Shown: positions 28,001-38,200 of the stretch, piece after piece | Layout: each line of letters starts with the position of its first letter | Position numbering within the stretch: position 1 is the stretch's first letter | Assembly: GCA_029851415.1 (NCBI GenBank) | Contig: CM056742.1 | Span: 87,968,748 to 88,032,747 of the forward strand | Source of the DNA: Eretmocerus hayati | Lineage: Eukaryota; Arthropoda; Insecta; Hymenoptera; Aphelinidae | Direction of reading: 5' to 3' | DNA length: 64,000 nucleotides | Position numbers and translations under genes: made by a program | Notes under the pieces: generated by a model | What the model saw: only the letters and a program-made list of their open reading frames with translations | Told to the model about the DNA's origin: nothing | Database searches by the model: none

Positions 28001-28824
28001 TTCACAATCAACTTTTGGAGATTACAATTGAATGGAGAAATCTGCACTTTAGGGCCTCGACAAAAAGTGCGCATTTTCTCTTTTTCGCTATTTCTCTTCC
28101 CGTATATGAGCATAAACGCTGTAATTCCATTGCGCGCCATGGGCGGACAATGGCGCTAGCTCCATGGGGGAAAAAGAGCAAATGCGCACTTTCTGTCGAG
28201 GCCCTTACCGACACCCCAAATTTCGACTTATTCAATTTTTCCCACAAAATCTGCATAATGATATATCAAAACTGCTTTCAAGAAGCCCCACTTCGACTTC
28301 AGATCTATCGTTCAGAAGGAGAATCGATCCGATTGAGTGAATGATGATCACAATTGATCAAAGTTGACTTCGACATTCCCTTAACGTAATTTTGGTGATA
28401 TCTTTGAGCGATGGAATGGTACAAGTAGATTCCGGTGCATCCAAAGGAGATGTTAGACAAGAAGTGAGATACTACATACCTCGTTCAAGACATCTGCAAT
28501 TTCAGATCGTCGTTTTGTTGATTCGAGAGTTATCTGCTCTCGAATATAATTCCTGGACAACGAAACTTCCGGCATGGCGTTGAGGTACGGTTGGTAAAGG
28601 CGCTTGAAACCTTTATCTCCAAGCATACTCAAAGGTCGGGCATCCTCGCCGAATATTTCAACCATTATTAATCGCAAAGTTTCTTTGTCCATTTCAACTT
28701 TTATTTTCTTCCGAGTCGGTTCCGGTGCTCCAGATTGAAGGCTATCTTTTAAGATTATATATTCCTTATATTTTTCGGGGTGCACTCGGTGCAGATGCGA
28801 TGTCAAGTTTCCAGGGTGTTTGCC
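12571..28824 (-). CDS. hAT transposase gene, five recognised exons
   Basis: The exons, in minus-strand order, are 28,824-28,480; 27,800-27,306; 17,043-16,780; 15,118-14,759; 13,080-12,571. Every exon length divides by three and every intron has GT...AG borders, so they join in phase 0 into 657 codons plus stop with no interruption. In order the product shows the end of a BED zinc finger (H-x-x-x-H, residues 9-14 region), the RNase H-like DDE core split by the hAT insertion domain (candidate Asp124, Asp189 and Glu361; CxxH at 257-260; TRW at 311-313), LDPRY at 422-426 and the C-terminal dimerisation domain (about 526-608). The Cys pair of the BED finger and the start codon must be in a further upstream exon, not identified. 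It catalyses cut-and-paste transposition of the surrounding element. Intact frame suggests recent activity or selection; domestication is an alternative. Confidence 0.85.
13578..13830. mobile_element. Degenerate second copy of the piggyBac-like MITE
   Basis: It begins TTAA|CCCTCAG and continues with sequence collinear with the copy at 12,041 (for example ACATAG-TGGCAC, then GATGAACCAATGTA against GATCGTACAATGTA). The right end is eroded and its position approximate. It lies in the intron between transposase exons E and D. Confidence 0.55.
14759..15118 (-). CDS. Transposase exon D: GEQLTPGD to LDPRY region
   Basis: The acceptor is ATTGTTCTAG|GGTGAG and the donor CAA|GTAATT. The 120 codons read from GEQLTPGDALEAWYRCK through AAIYLDPRYYMVLF (a hAT hallmark near the start of the C-terminal half) to a Lys-rich helix and a Ser/Pro-rich linker. 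An alternative acceptor nine bases downstream (GAGCAG|TTA) would also keep frame. The weakest point is the donor, which lacks the consensus G at +5. Confidence 0.82.
16780..17043 (-). CDS. Transposase exon C: TRW motif and third acidic residue
   Basis: The acceptor is TTTGTTTAAAAAG and the donor CAG|GTCTGT. It has 88 codons starting VRQVAKNLR. LDVVTRWNSNCKMF is the conserved hAT block around Arg-Trp, and LAPFEAASKKLQ supplies the candidate catalytic Glu. The upstream exon ends SNK, so the join SNK/VRQ reproduces the usual helix in this family. The next exon continues KLQ/GEQLTPGD, again as the family expects. Confidence 0.88.
17480..21010 (+). repeat. Satellite A: diverged tandem array, monomer about 75-78 bp, higher-order units
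   Basis: The monomer core reads GGCAATCAAACCCGCAGATA then ACCGGATGCTCGGA, a GAATTCTGTCGGGG-like stretch and AAATCAACCCCA. A variant monomer (GATCGATGAATCTGCCGC) recurs near 17,624, 17,996, 18,940, 19,560 and 20,337, indicating irregular higher-order units of roughly 620-780 bp. G-homopolymers occur near 18,170, 19,677 and 20,451. The array lies inside the long transposase intron. Open frames here are chance products. Confidence 0.85.
18490..18800. other. Non-satellite interruption within satellite A
   Basis: About 310 bp without the monomer; the array resumes with CCCTATCCCAAAGCCTCACGAG. It looks like an insertion or an older unique segment. I saw no termini or coding potential. Confidence 0.5.
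21011..21720. other. Unique spacer between satellite blocks
   Basis: About 700 bp with no monomers, no long open frame and no recognisable element. Confidence 0.45.
21721..22085 (-). repeat. Satellite A monomers in inverted orientation (short block)
   Basis: Reverse-complement monomer features appear (GAGCATCCGGT, GTTTTGATTCCTC, GGTTGATTTCTCCCCCGACA), so orientation is opposite to 17,480-21,010. Confidence 0.75.
22086..25660. repeat. Satellite B: CGCGTACGCG palindrome-rich tandem array
   Basis: The array is built of diverged units of about 45-60 bp, each containing TTCGCGTACGCTAACC or ATTCGCGTACGCGAATT. CpG is very high compared with the surroundings. Orientation is forward up to about 24,500 and reversed after about 24,590 (GGTTAGCGTACGCGAA). 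A higher-order duplication of about 725 bp pairs 23,041-23,400 with 23,766-24,130. It lies in the transposase intron. Confidence 0.85.
24132..24280. mobile_element. 149-bp MITE inserted in satellite B
   Basis: Inverted termini CTCTCTCAACATGAAT ... ATTCATGTTGAGAGAG; the interior is itself rich in AGCTGATTTTCAGCT-like palindromes. CA occurs on both sides. The paralogous satellite unit at about 23,397-23,420 lacks it and gives the empty site (GTGTGAACCA then TAGCTCC), which confirms an insertion with a 2-bp duplication. Confidence 0.8.
25661..26215 (-). repeat. Satellite A monomers in inverted orientation (second block)
   Basis: About seven monomers appear as reverse complements (GAGCATCCGGTT, GCGGGTTTGATGGCCTCCCT, TTCCCCCGACAGGATTTTC). 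With 17,480-21,010 they bracket satellite B in an inverted arrangement. Confidence 0.8.
26342..26771. mobile_element. MITE with TA target duplication, 430 bp
   Basis: Inverted termini GGGTGTGTCCACAAATGAAG ... CTTCATTTGTGGACACACCC are flanked by TA on both sides (26,340-26,341; 26,772-26,773). The interior contains further inverted GCGCAGCTCAC and GATGCATGGGA motifs. There is no transposase. The TA target suggests a Tc1/mariner-group non-autonomous element. Confidence 0.85.
26774..26945. repeat. Partial, diverged copy of the preceding MITE
   Basis: GCTCACTGGGCCGGCC, TTTTTGATGCATGGGAT and GGCCGGTGATACGAGCGCCAGC repeat internal parts of the 26,342-26,771 element. It has no terminal repeats of its own. 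Confidence 0.6.
27306..27800 (-). CDS. Transposase exon B: RNase H-like core, first and second Asp
   Basis: The acceptor is TTTTCTATTCCAG and the donor AAG|GTATTA. The 165 codons contain SLKIDVATRHDKSYVAV (first catalytic Asp candidate), TLTSDNGRN (second Asp candidate), a very acidic loop of about 25 residues rich in Asp/Glu/Ser, and the hAT hallmark C-A-A-H-TLQLCV. The acidic loop lies between the second Asp and CxxH, near where the hAT insertion domain begins. The following intron is about 10.26 kb and contains the satellite arrays. Confidence 0.88.
27840..28335. repeat. Duplicated intron segment between transposase exons B and A
   Basis: Sequence around 27,848-28,020 (ACCGACACTTTAAATC, CCCACAAAATCT-like, AAGAAGCCC, ATCTATCGTTTA) recurs at about 28,206-28,335 (ACCGACACCCCAAATT ... 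ATCTATCGTTCA). A MITE separates the copies. Confidence 0.7.
28052..28204. mobile_element. 153-bp MITE with TTA flanks
   Basis: Inverted termini of about 37 bp: GGGCCTCGACAAAAAGTGCG ... and the near-reverse complement ending TGTCGAGGCCC. TTA flanks both sides (28,049-28,051; 28,205-28,207). The duplicated intron segment at about 27,855 shows the uninterrupted TTACCGACAC, which acts as an empty site. Confidence 0.75.
28480..28824 (-). CDS. Transposase exon A: BED finger end and linker
   Basis: The acceptor follows a pyrimidine-rich tract (ATCTCCATCTCGATAG) and the donor is GAG|GTATGT. The first residues, PGNLTSHLHRVHP, are the typical second half of a BED-type zinc finger, which binds the element ends. 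A basic segment (TRKKIKVE) and a hAT-typical helical segment (RLIMVEIFGEDARPLSMLGDKGF) follow. An in-frame stop immediately upstream of the acceptor supports this as a true exon border rather than a start. The coding length is 115 codons. Confidence 0.85.
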
Positions 28825-29820
28825 CTATCGAGATGGAGATATAGGAGCCGAATCAATACAAACTACTTTTTCAATGACGAATGTGAGGATGGAAAACCAA
28901 CAAGGAATCGGACAGCTTGTAAAATGCAAAAGTATGCGTTGGATAATATTGATCAGATTCAAGAATAACTTCGCAATTGCGGGGTCTCATGTCGAATATC
29001 GTCCTCACAGAATTTGTAAGGTCTTCAATGAATAATGTGGGCAATCATGTGTTTCCTAGGTAGGGGCTAAAATAATCTCAAAGAGCAGTCACTCTCTGGA
29101 ACTAGTCACTTGGTGTTACTCCTCGTATTTTTGTGACATTTCAAAATCTCTGAATCCAAGAACGAACATTGAAGAAATTTGTATGATGTATGTAATACGA
29201 TGTATGGACTATCTCAAAGAATTGAATCTTTACGATAGAAGGCCATTGCTAATATGAATTTCCTACTCATTATGAAAGGATAAATAAGATTGTTTTGAAA
29301 TTCCTTCCAAGGATACGTTGAAGTTCACCACTCACGCTTCAGCGATGGAACCATTTTTAGGAAGAGATGGATAGGAGAACATTGGTGCATACTTTTATCC
29401 AGCCCTGAGGACAGTTCGGTTCGTTGCAATGGCTCTTGTCATCTCCTTCTTGATACGTGTAGAACTGATGGATTGGATTCGATCGTGGTCTACCGCAGGG
29501 TTTCCTTGAATCTGGACTGGATTTGGATTTGGAAATAGATTATTTTCGTAATCCCAAGAATCGATATGAAATTTTGTTTGTCTCTCCAAGGATATTTCAG
29601 GAACAGTGCTATCATTTTAAGAAATATTTCAGAGGCAAAACGGACTGATCTGTATCATAAGAGGGTCGATTGCGGTTCCATAGAGAGCACTGCGCTCGAA
29701 CAGGTACAGTTCTTGTGCGTTGATAATCTCGTCTGCGATGGGCTACATGAGCCCATGCTCCAATCGTGATTTTCAAAAGTATCGCATAGACACTCTGGAG
29801 GCCTCCATATGGGACTCGAT
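28825..29820. other. Upstream of transposase exon A; first exon expected but not found
   Basis: The Cys pair of the BED finger should be encoded on the minus strand upstream of 28,824. I found no Cys-x-x-Cys segment followed by a donor in this stretch. It may lie further upstream, beyond the microsatellite, or be lost. Confidence 0.4.
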
Positions 29821-29821
29821 G

Positions 29822-29857
29822 CCGGCCGAAATGCTCCAAGCGGAGCATTTCGGCCGG
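29822..29857. repeat. Perfect GC-rich hairpin
   Basis: A 16-bp perfect stem (CCGGCCGAAATGCTCC) with a 4-base AAGC loop, within a weaker outer inverted repeat involving CCTCCA/TGGAGG. Confidence 0.85.
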
Positions 29858-30049
29858 GGCCATCTTGGAGGGCTATGGAGGAATCCGAAGAGTTTTTGAA
29901 GGTGGAACCTTCTGAGCCGACAACTCACATCCGGATGTGAATCCGTATGGATAAACGAGACTTTATTCAGAGTAGAGCGTCCGTGACAGTAACGAGTTCG
30001 TGCCAGTGACCATCCATCCATCCAGCCACCCACACTTTCACTCATCGAA

Positions 30050-30263
30050 TCGATGATAAATCATCCACCCATTCATACATCCATTGATCCATGCATCAAG
30101 CCATCCACCGATTCATTCATCCATTCAACCATCGAAGCGCCTGTACATCCATCCCTCGATCCATCCATCCACACATCCATCATCCATCCATCCATCCATC
30201 CATCCATCCATCCATCTATCCATCCATCCGTCCGTCCGTCCGTCCGTCCATCCATCCGTCCAT

Positions 30264-30297
<34 letters not shown>

Positions 30298-30419
30298 GTC
30301 CGTCCGTCCCTCCGTCCATCCGCCCGGTCATCCGTCCATCCGTCCATCCATCCATCCGTCCGTCCGTCCGTTCGTCCATCCATCCATCCATCCATCCATC
30401 CATCCATCCATGCATGCAT

Positions 30420-30453
<34 letters not shown>

Positions 30454-30479
30454 GTCCGTCCATCCGTCCATCCGTCCGT

Positions 30480-30512
<33 letters not shown>

Positions 30513-30690
30513 GGTCCGTCCGTCCGTCCGTCCGTCCATTCATCCATCCATTCCTCCATCCACCATCCATTCATCCCTTGATCCATCCACCCATTCACTA
30601 TCCATCTATCCTCCCATCTATCCATAAATCCATGCATGCATCGATCCATTCATCTACCCATCCATCATCCATCTATCCACATGCGCACCC
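30050..30690. repeat. (CATC/CGTC)n tetranucleotide microsatellite, about 640 bp
   Basis: Long runs of CATC alternate with runs of CGTC. The period is four, so all three frames stay open and give His-Pro-Ser-Ile or Met-Asp-Gly-Trp repeats; these are not genes. Confidence 0.97.
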
Positions 30691-31398
30691 ATCCTAGCCT
30701 TGCTTATCACTCGGGCCGAAAAGAGATCACTCTGAAGCGAGCCACAACCTCACGAACTTGGAGTGAAATATACTATCTCGCGTCCGAGTGATAGCTTTCC
30801 GGCCCGAGCCTCAGCCTAGGGTGGGAATCATCACGAGGCTGCGAAAAGTCGGTGTTATTACCGTGTATTGGACCATACTTTTCGATATACTGTGCGTAAA
30901 AGTCGACAAACTGTGCGCAAATCACACTTCAACGCCCAGTGTATCGCACAGTCGATCATCATACTTTTCATAAAAGTGACAGTTGTTACAAGTTGAGCAG
31001 CTTCGTTGAAATGCCAAATTCTGAGCTTGATTTTAGATTATTGTTATTCCTTCTTCGACCCCAAACCTGTGCGAATACCTTTCTTGGTACAAAAACTATG
31101 AATTAGGACAAAAATTTGATTTTATTCTCGATTTTATCCTACCAATTTCAAACCACCCTTTGTCGATTTTCTGCTAGAAATGGCTTCACGCAGATGGCTC
31201 GGATTTGCTTCCATCCAAACTAATGTGTACCAATCTGTGTGGAATTATTACTCTCCAATTATCTCTAAATATAGCAAACTTATGGAGGTTAGCCTCAGGC
31301 GAGAAGTGGGCTGGAGATCCTATTTTGCAATCGTCTGTGCGCAAATGAGTCATTTGCACTCTGGTTATCGATATTCGTTTGCGTACAGAAGCTCACAA

Positions 31399-31744
31399 TA
31401 GTATATTATGATACAAGGGCGCAAACGATGGTTGTCGCACTTCAAGTGACTTTTTTAAGCCCAAGCCGCAGGCGAGGGTCTAAATAGTCGCGAGAAAGCG
31501 AGAACCGTTGTGCCTGAGTCTCATACTATTTTATTTTGATCTTCTGTGAGCAAATGAAAAGCGACAAACAGTGTGCAAATGACTCATTTGCGAACAGACA
31601 ATAAAAAAATACCATAGTATGATACTCGGGCGCAACGGCTTTTGCCCTCTCGTGACTCTTTAGACCCTCGCCTGCGGCTCGGGCCTAAAATCGTCAATCG
31701 GAGTGCGAAAACCATTATTTGCGCGCATGTATCATAATATACTA
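31399..31744. mobile_element. Inverted-repeat element, arms about 135 bp
   Basis: The left arm TAGTATATTATGATACAAGG ... CATACTATT is the imperfect reverse complement of about 31,612-31,744. The arms contain GCCGCAGGCGAGGGTCTAAA and its complement. No coding sequence. It abuts the next inverted repeat at ACTAG. Confidence 0.8.
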
Positions 31745-32042
31745 CTAGCGTAATGCCTCGCGTTGCTCGGCTTGTAAATGTTTCCGATAGGCGTATTAGT
31801 TTTCCAAAATGCTCTTCCAAATCAAATGAGAGTACGTTTTTCAAAAATTTTATATATTTAGTTAAGCGGCGGTTTCTCACATGGGTCTGAACTCATAAAG
31901 ACCATGAAAGTTATCATTATATAACTCGATATGTGAAAATGGTACAGAACATATTTTCATTTGATTTGAAAGAGCATTTTGGTGAACTGATACGCTTCTC
32001 GGGGACTTTTAAAGGGCGAGCAACGCGAAACATAACGCTAGT
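31744..32042. mobile_element. Second inverted-repeat element, arms about 100 bp
   Basis: ACTAGCGTAATGCCTCGCGT ... against its reverse complement ending ACGCGAAACATAACGCTAGT. The arms share AAAATGCTCTTCCAAATCAA-type sequence. The spacer is about 90 bp and there is no open frame of note. Confidence 0.8.
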
Positions 32043-32239
32043 GTTTAATTATAAGAATACGGAAGTTTTCTATTGGAAATTCAGAAATATGATGTTGCAA
32101 AATATCGTTATGCTCAAATAAAGTGATTTCTAGTAGGCCAAAGAGATGTACATCGATTTGACGTGAATTAATTACTCAGTTGGTTACAGGGATAAAAATA
32201 CAAGTGACACTCAAAATTTTCATTCTGGGCCTTACTTCG

Positions 32240-35200
32240 TACTAAGATCAATATCACCAATGTCACCTGCTTGAGCCCATCGCGGATACACGTACTCTTT
32301 GAAGTTTAGCGAGTGTAAGAACAGTCGACGCAGAAAGAGGTGAGCTGCACAATATCATCGTGGACATTCACATCTGAAGAAAACATCGTAAGCGCAAATA
32401 ATTCCATCAATATTTTGATTACTCGTTTTTCTGAAATCGATAGAATTGTGGGAACAGGAAAGTCGAAGGTGTTCGAATGATTCGAATAGAATAGGAACAT
32501 AATGAATAGAAAAACAGAATTTTCTCCGAGCCTTCAGAAAAAAAGAAAATGTAAGAGATGAAATTTTTCCGGGCTTCGACAAAACAAATATATAAAAATG
32601 AAAATTGAAAAATTTCTCGGGATTTTGAAAAAACAAAAATATAAAAAATTATTTTATTTTCCAAAATATTTTTCCGGAAATTATCAAAATTTCCCACCGT
32701 GAAGCACATCCTGAACTTGCCTTCATTCTTCTTAGTCTCACTTAGAGGAACGCTCAAACAGAGCCACAGTCGTCTCCTCGCTGCCTTCAAAAACACATAC
32801 GCGCGCGAGAAGCATCAAACAACGTGACACCAGAAAAGGAAAGGGAATTCTTAGTGATGCGCGCTCTCTCAACAGCCCGCAGTCATCTTCTCAAGCCCGT
32901 CGCGAACACACGTGCTCATAGAAGTTGAGCGAGTATAAAAACAGTTGACACATAATGAGGTGAGCTTGCAGAATATTATCGTTGACATCGACATATAGGA
33001 AAAACATCGTACGGGTAAGTAATTCCATGGATAATTTGATTAATCGTTATTTCTGAAATCAATATAGAACGAAAATATATTGGATAGAAATCCGGAATTT
33101 TTTCCGGACCCTCAATAGAAAGAAAATGTGGAGAATGAAAATTCAAAAATTTTTTGGAAATTGAATGAAAATTTTTTCCGGGGCTTCGACAAAACAAATA
33201 TATAAAAAATGAAAATTCGAGAATTTTTCGGGACTTTGAAAAAACGAAAATATAAAAAATTGTTTTTTTTTCAAAAAATATTTCCAAAAATTTTCGAAAT
33301 TTCCCACTCTGAGGCACATGCTGAACTTGCTTTAATTCTTATCAGTTTCAGTTAGAGAAACGCTCAGGCGTTGGAGCTCTCTACTGAAGCCGCATTCTCC
33401 CCCTCCCCGCCTTCACAGACACAGACACGCGTCGAGAAGCATCACGACACCAGAAGAGGAGAGGGGATACTTAGTATCGCGCGCTCTCTCAACAGTTCGC
33501 AGTCTTCTTCTTGTGCCCAGCGCAAACACGCGTTTTCTATGGGGTCGAGCAGGTATGACAAAAGTCGACGCGGAACAGAGTCAGCTTACAAGATGGCATC
33601 GAAGAGATCAACATACATAGAGGACATCATGAAGGTAAGTGATTTCAACCTAAATCTCGAAATTCATTCTTTCCGAAATCATTAAAACTAAGGAAACGAT
33701 AACGTCGAGAATTCCAATAGTTCAAATTATCTGAATGTATGTAACATGAAATTTGAAAATTTTTTGCGACGTTTCGACAAAACAAATATATGAAAAATGA
33801 ATATTCGAAAATTTTTCGGGACTCTGAGAAAACAAAAATATAAAAAAAAGGTTTTTTTTCTCGAAAAATTTTCCCAAAAATTTCCAAAATTTCCCACTCT
33901 CAGGCACATTCTGAACTTGCCTCAATTCTTATCAGTTTCAGTTAGAGAAACGCTCAGGCATTCGCGCTCTCTACTAAAGCCGCATTCTCCCCCTCCCCGC
34001 CTTCACAGACACAGACGCGCGCCGATCATGTCATGACACCAGAAGGGGAGAAGGGATACTGAATGATGCGCGCTCTCTCAACGGCCCGCAGTCATCCTCT
34101 GGAACCCGTCGCGAACACGCGTACTCTATGCGGTTGGGCAATCATAAGAAGAGTCAACGGAAAATGAGGTGAACTTGCAAAATATCATCGTGGACACACA
34201 ACATTTATAGAATGGCTGAAGGGTGAGTAATTCGATCATTTATTCAATTACTTGTTTTTCCTTGAATCGTTAGAGTTACGAGGACATAAACGTCGAGAGT
34301 TTTGATGATCTAAATAGATGAAAGATACAATGAAAAAATTTCAAGATTTCGTCCGGGGCTTTGAACACAAAGATATGAAATATAAAAATTAGAAATATAA
34401 AAAATTGATTTATTTTTGAAAATTTTCCCCAAAAATTTCCGAAATTTCCCACCATGAGACAATTCCTGAACTTGCTTCCATTCTCATCAGTTTCAGTGAA
34501 AGAGACGCTCAGATATACGCGCTCCTTATCGGAGCCGCAATCTTCCCCTCGCTGCCCTCGGAGACACACACGCATCGAGAAGCGACAACGTCACACCGAA
34601 AAAGAGTGGGGATACTTAATGATGCGCGCTGTCTCAACGGCCCTCAGTCATCATCTAGAGCCCGTCGCGATCACACGTACTCTATCAAGGGGGGCAATCA
34701 TAAAAAGAGTCGAATAAAATGGAATACACTTGCAGAATACCATCGTGGACATCAACATTCATAGAACGTCTAGAAGGTGAGTAATTGCATCATTAATTCA
34801 ATCACACGTTCTTCCTCAAATCGTTAAAGTTGTAATATCGTGAACGTCGAGAATTTTGATGATCTGAATAGATTAAAGATTTAATGGAAACATTCCAAGA
34901 TTTTGTCCGGGGCTTCGAAAACAAAGAGATAAGAAATAAAAAATTGGAAATTTTTACGGGATTTTGAAAAAATAAAAATATAAAAAATCGATTTTTTTTC
35001 GAAAAATTTTCCCGAAAGTTTTCGGAATTTTCCACTCTAAGACACATCATGAGCTTGAGTTCATTCTCATTAGTTTCAGCGGAAGAGATGCTCAAACATA
35101 GGCGCTCTCGACCGAAGCCGCAGTTTTCCCCTAAATAGCCTCACAGACACACGCATCAAGAAACGACAACGTCACACCGAAAAAGAGCGGGGATACTTAA

Positions 35201-38200
35201 TGATGCGCGCTCTCTCAACGGCCCTCAGTCATCCTCTGGAGCCCGACGCGATCACACGTACTCTATGCAGGTGGGCAATCATAAGAAGAGTCGAATACAA
35301 TGGAATGAGCTTGCAGATATCATCGTGGACATCAACATCTATAGAACGTTTGAAGGGTGAGTAATTCTATCATTTATTTAATTACCCGTTTTTCCTTGAA
35401 TCATTAGAGTTATGAAAACATAAACGTCAAGAATTTTTAGTGATTTGAATAGATTGAAGATATACTGAAAAAATTTTGAGATTTTGTCCGAAGCTTCGAA
35501 AACAAAGATATAAAAAATAAAAATTCGAAATGTTTACAGGATTTTGAAAAAACAAAAATAAAAAAAATTATTTTTTTTTCAAAAAATTTTCCCAAAAATT
35601 TCCAAAATTTCCCACTCTGAGGCATAAGCTGAACTTGCCTTGATTCTTATCAGTTTCAGTTAGAGAAACGCTCAGGCATTCGCGCTCTCTACAGAAGCCG
35701 CATTCTCCCCCTCCCCGCCTTCACAGACACAGACGCGCGCCGATCATGTCATGACACCAAGAGAGGAGAGGGGATACTGAGTGATGCGCGCTCTCTCAAC
35801 GGCCCGCAGTCATCCTCTGGAGCCCGTCGCGAACACACGTACTCTATGCGGTTGGGCAATCATAAGAAGAGTCGAATAAAATGGAATGAGCTTGCAGAAT
35901 ATCATCGTGGACATCAACATCTATAGAACGTCTGAAGGGTGAGTAATTCCATCATGTATTCAATTACTCGTTTTTCCTTGAATCATTAGAGTTATGAAAA
36001 CATAAACGTCAAAAATTTTTAGTGATTTAGATAGATTGAAGATATACTGAAAAAATTTCAAGATTTTGTCCGAAGCTTCGAAAACAAAGATATAAAAAAT
36101 AAAAATTCGAAATTTTTACAGGATTTTGAAAAAACAAAAATAAAAAAAATTATTTTTTTTTTTCAAAAAATTTTCCCAAAAATTTCCAAAATTTCCCACT
36201 CTGAGGCATAAGCTGAACTTGCCTTGATTCTTATCAGTTTCAGTTAGAGAAACGCTCAGGCATTCGCGCTCTCTACAGAAGCCGCATTCTCCCCCTCCCC
36301 GCCTTCACAGACACAGACGCGCGCCGATCATGTCATGACACCAAGAGAGGAGAAGGGATACTGAGTGATGCGAGCTCTCTCAACGGCCCGCAGTCATCCT
36401 CTGGAGCCCGTCGCGAACACACGTACTCTATGCGGTTGGGCAATCATAAGAAGAGTCAACGGAAAATGAGGTGAACTTGCAAAATATCATCGTGGACACA
36501 CAACATTTTTTGAATGGCTGAAGGGTGAGTAATTCGATCATTTATTCAATTAATTGTTTTGACTTGAATCGTTAGAGTTACGAGAACATAAACGTCGAAA
36601 GTTTTGATGATCTGAATAGATTAAAGATTTAATGGAAACATTCCAAGATTTTGTCCGGGGCTTCAAAAACAAAGAGATAAGAAATAAAAATTTGGAAATT
36701 TTTACGGGATTTTGAAAAAATAAAAATATAAAAAATCGATTTTTTTCCGAAAAATATTCCCGAAAATTTTCGGAATTTCCCACTCTGGGACATATCATGA
36801 GCTTGAGTTCATTCTCATTAGTTTCAGCAGAAGAGACGCTCAAACATAGGCGCTCTCGACCGAAGCCGCAGTTTCCCCCTAAATAGCCTCACAGACACAC
36901 ACGCATCGAGAAACGACAACGTCACACCGAAAAAGAGCGGGGATACATAATGATGCGCGCTCTCTCAACGGCGCTCAGTCATCCTCTGGAGCCCGTCGCG
37001 ATCACACGTACTCTATGGAGGTGGGCAATCGTAAGAAGAGTCGAATAAAATGGAATGAGCTTGCAGAATATCATCGTGGACATCAACATCTATAGAGCGT
37101 CTGGAGGGTGAGTAATTCTATCATTTATTTAATTACTCGTTTTCCGTTGAATCATTAGAGTTATGAAAACATAAACGTCAAGAATTTTTACTGATTCAAA
37201 TAGATTGAAGATATACTGAAAAAATTTCAAGGTTTTGTCCGAAGCTCCGAAAACAAAAATATAAAAAATAAAAATTCGAAATTTTTACGAGATTTTAAAA
37301 AACCAAAAATAAAAAAAAATATTTTTTTTTCAAAAATTTTCCCAAAAATTTCCAAAATTTCCCACTCTGAGGCATAAGCTGAACTTGCCTTGATTCTTAT
37401 CAGTTTCAGTTAGAGAAACGCTCAGGCATTCGCGCTCTCTACAGAAGCCGCATTCTCCCCCTCCCCGCCTTCACAGACACAGACGCGCGCCGATCATGTC
37501 ATGACACCAAGAGAGGAGAGGGGATACTGAGTGATGCGCGCTCTCTCAACGGCCCGCAGTCATCCTCTGGAGCCCGTCGCGAACACACGTACTCTATGCG
37601 GTTGGGCAATCATAAGAAGAGTCAACGGAAAATGAGGTGAACTTGCAAAATATCATCGTGGACACACAACATTTATTGAATGGCTGAAGGGTGAGTAATT
37701 CGATCATTAATTCAATTACTCGTTTTTCCTCGAATAGTTAGGGCTTCGAAAACGAAAATAAAAGAAATAAAAATTCGAAATTTTTACGGGATTTTAAAAG
37801 AACGAAAATATAAAAAATTGTTTTTTGTTCGGAAAATGTTCCCAAAAATTTGCGAAATTTTCCACTCTGAGAAAATTCCTGAACTTGCCTTTATTCTAAT
37901 CAGTTCCAGTGGAAAAGACGCATAAGCATACGTGCTCTCTCCCGGAGCCGCAGTTCTCCCCTCGCTGCCTGCACAGACACACATAAGCGACGAGTAAGAT
38001 CAAACAACATTTCAACAGAAAAAGAGAAGACAATTAGTGATACGCGCTCTCTCAGCAGCCCACAGTATAGCCCTTTGCACGGTCACGAACATTCGTACGC
38101 CAAAGAGAAAATCAAATCCAAGAAAATCCTATGTGGATATATAAGAAGAACTTATAAAATACCATCGTTAACATTGACCTCTACTACACAATAATGAAAA

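Noticed and set aside
30053..30697. 214-codon His-Pro-Ser-Ile frame and minus-strand Met-Asp-Gly-Trp frames
   Set aside because: A period-4 microsatellite keeps all frames open; no gene features around it.
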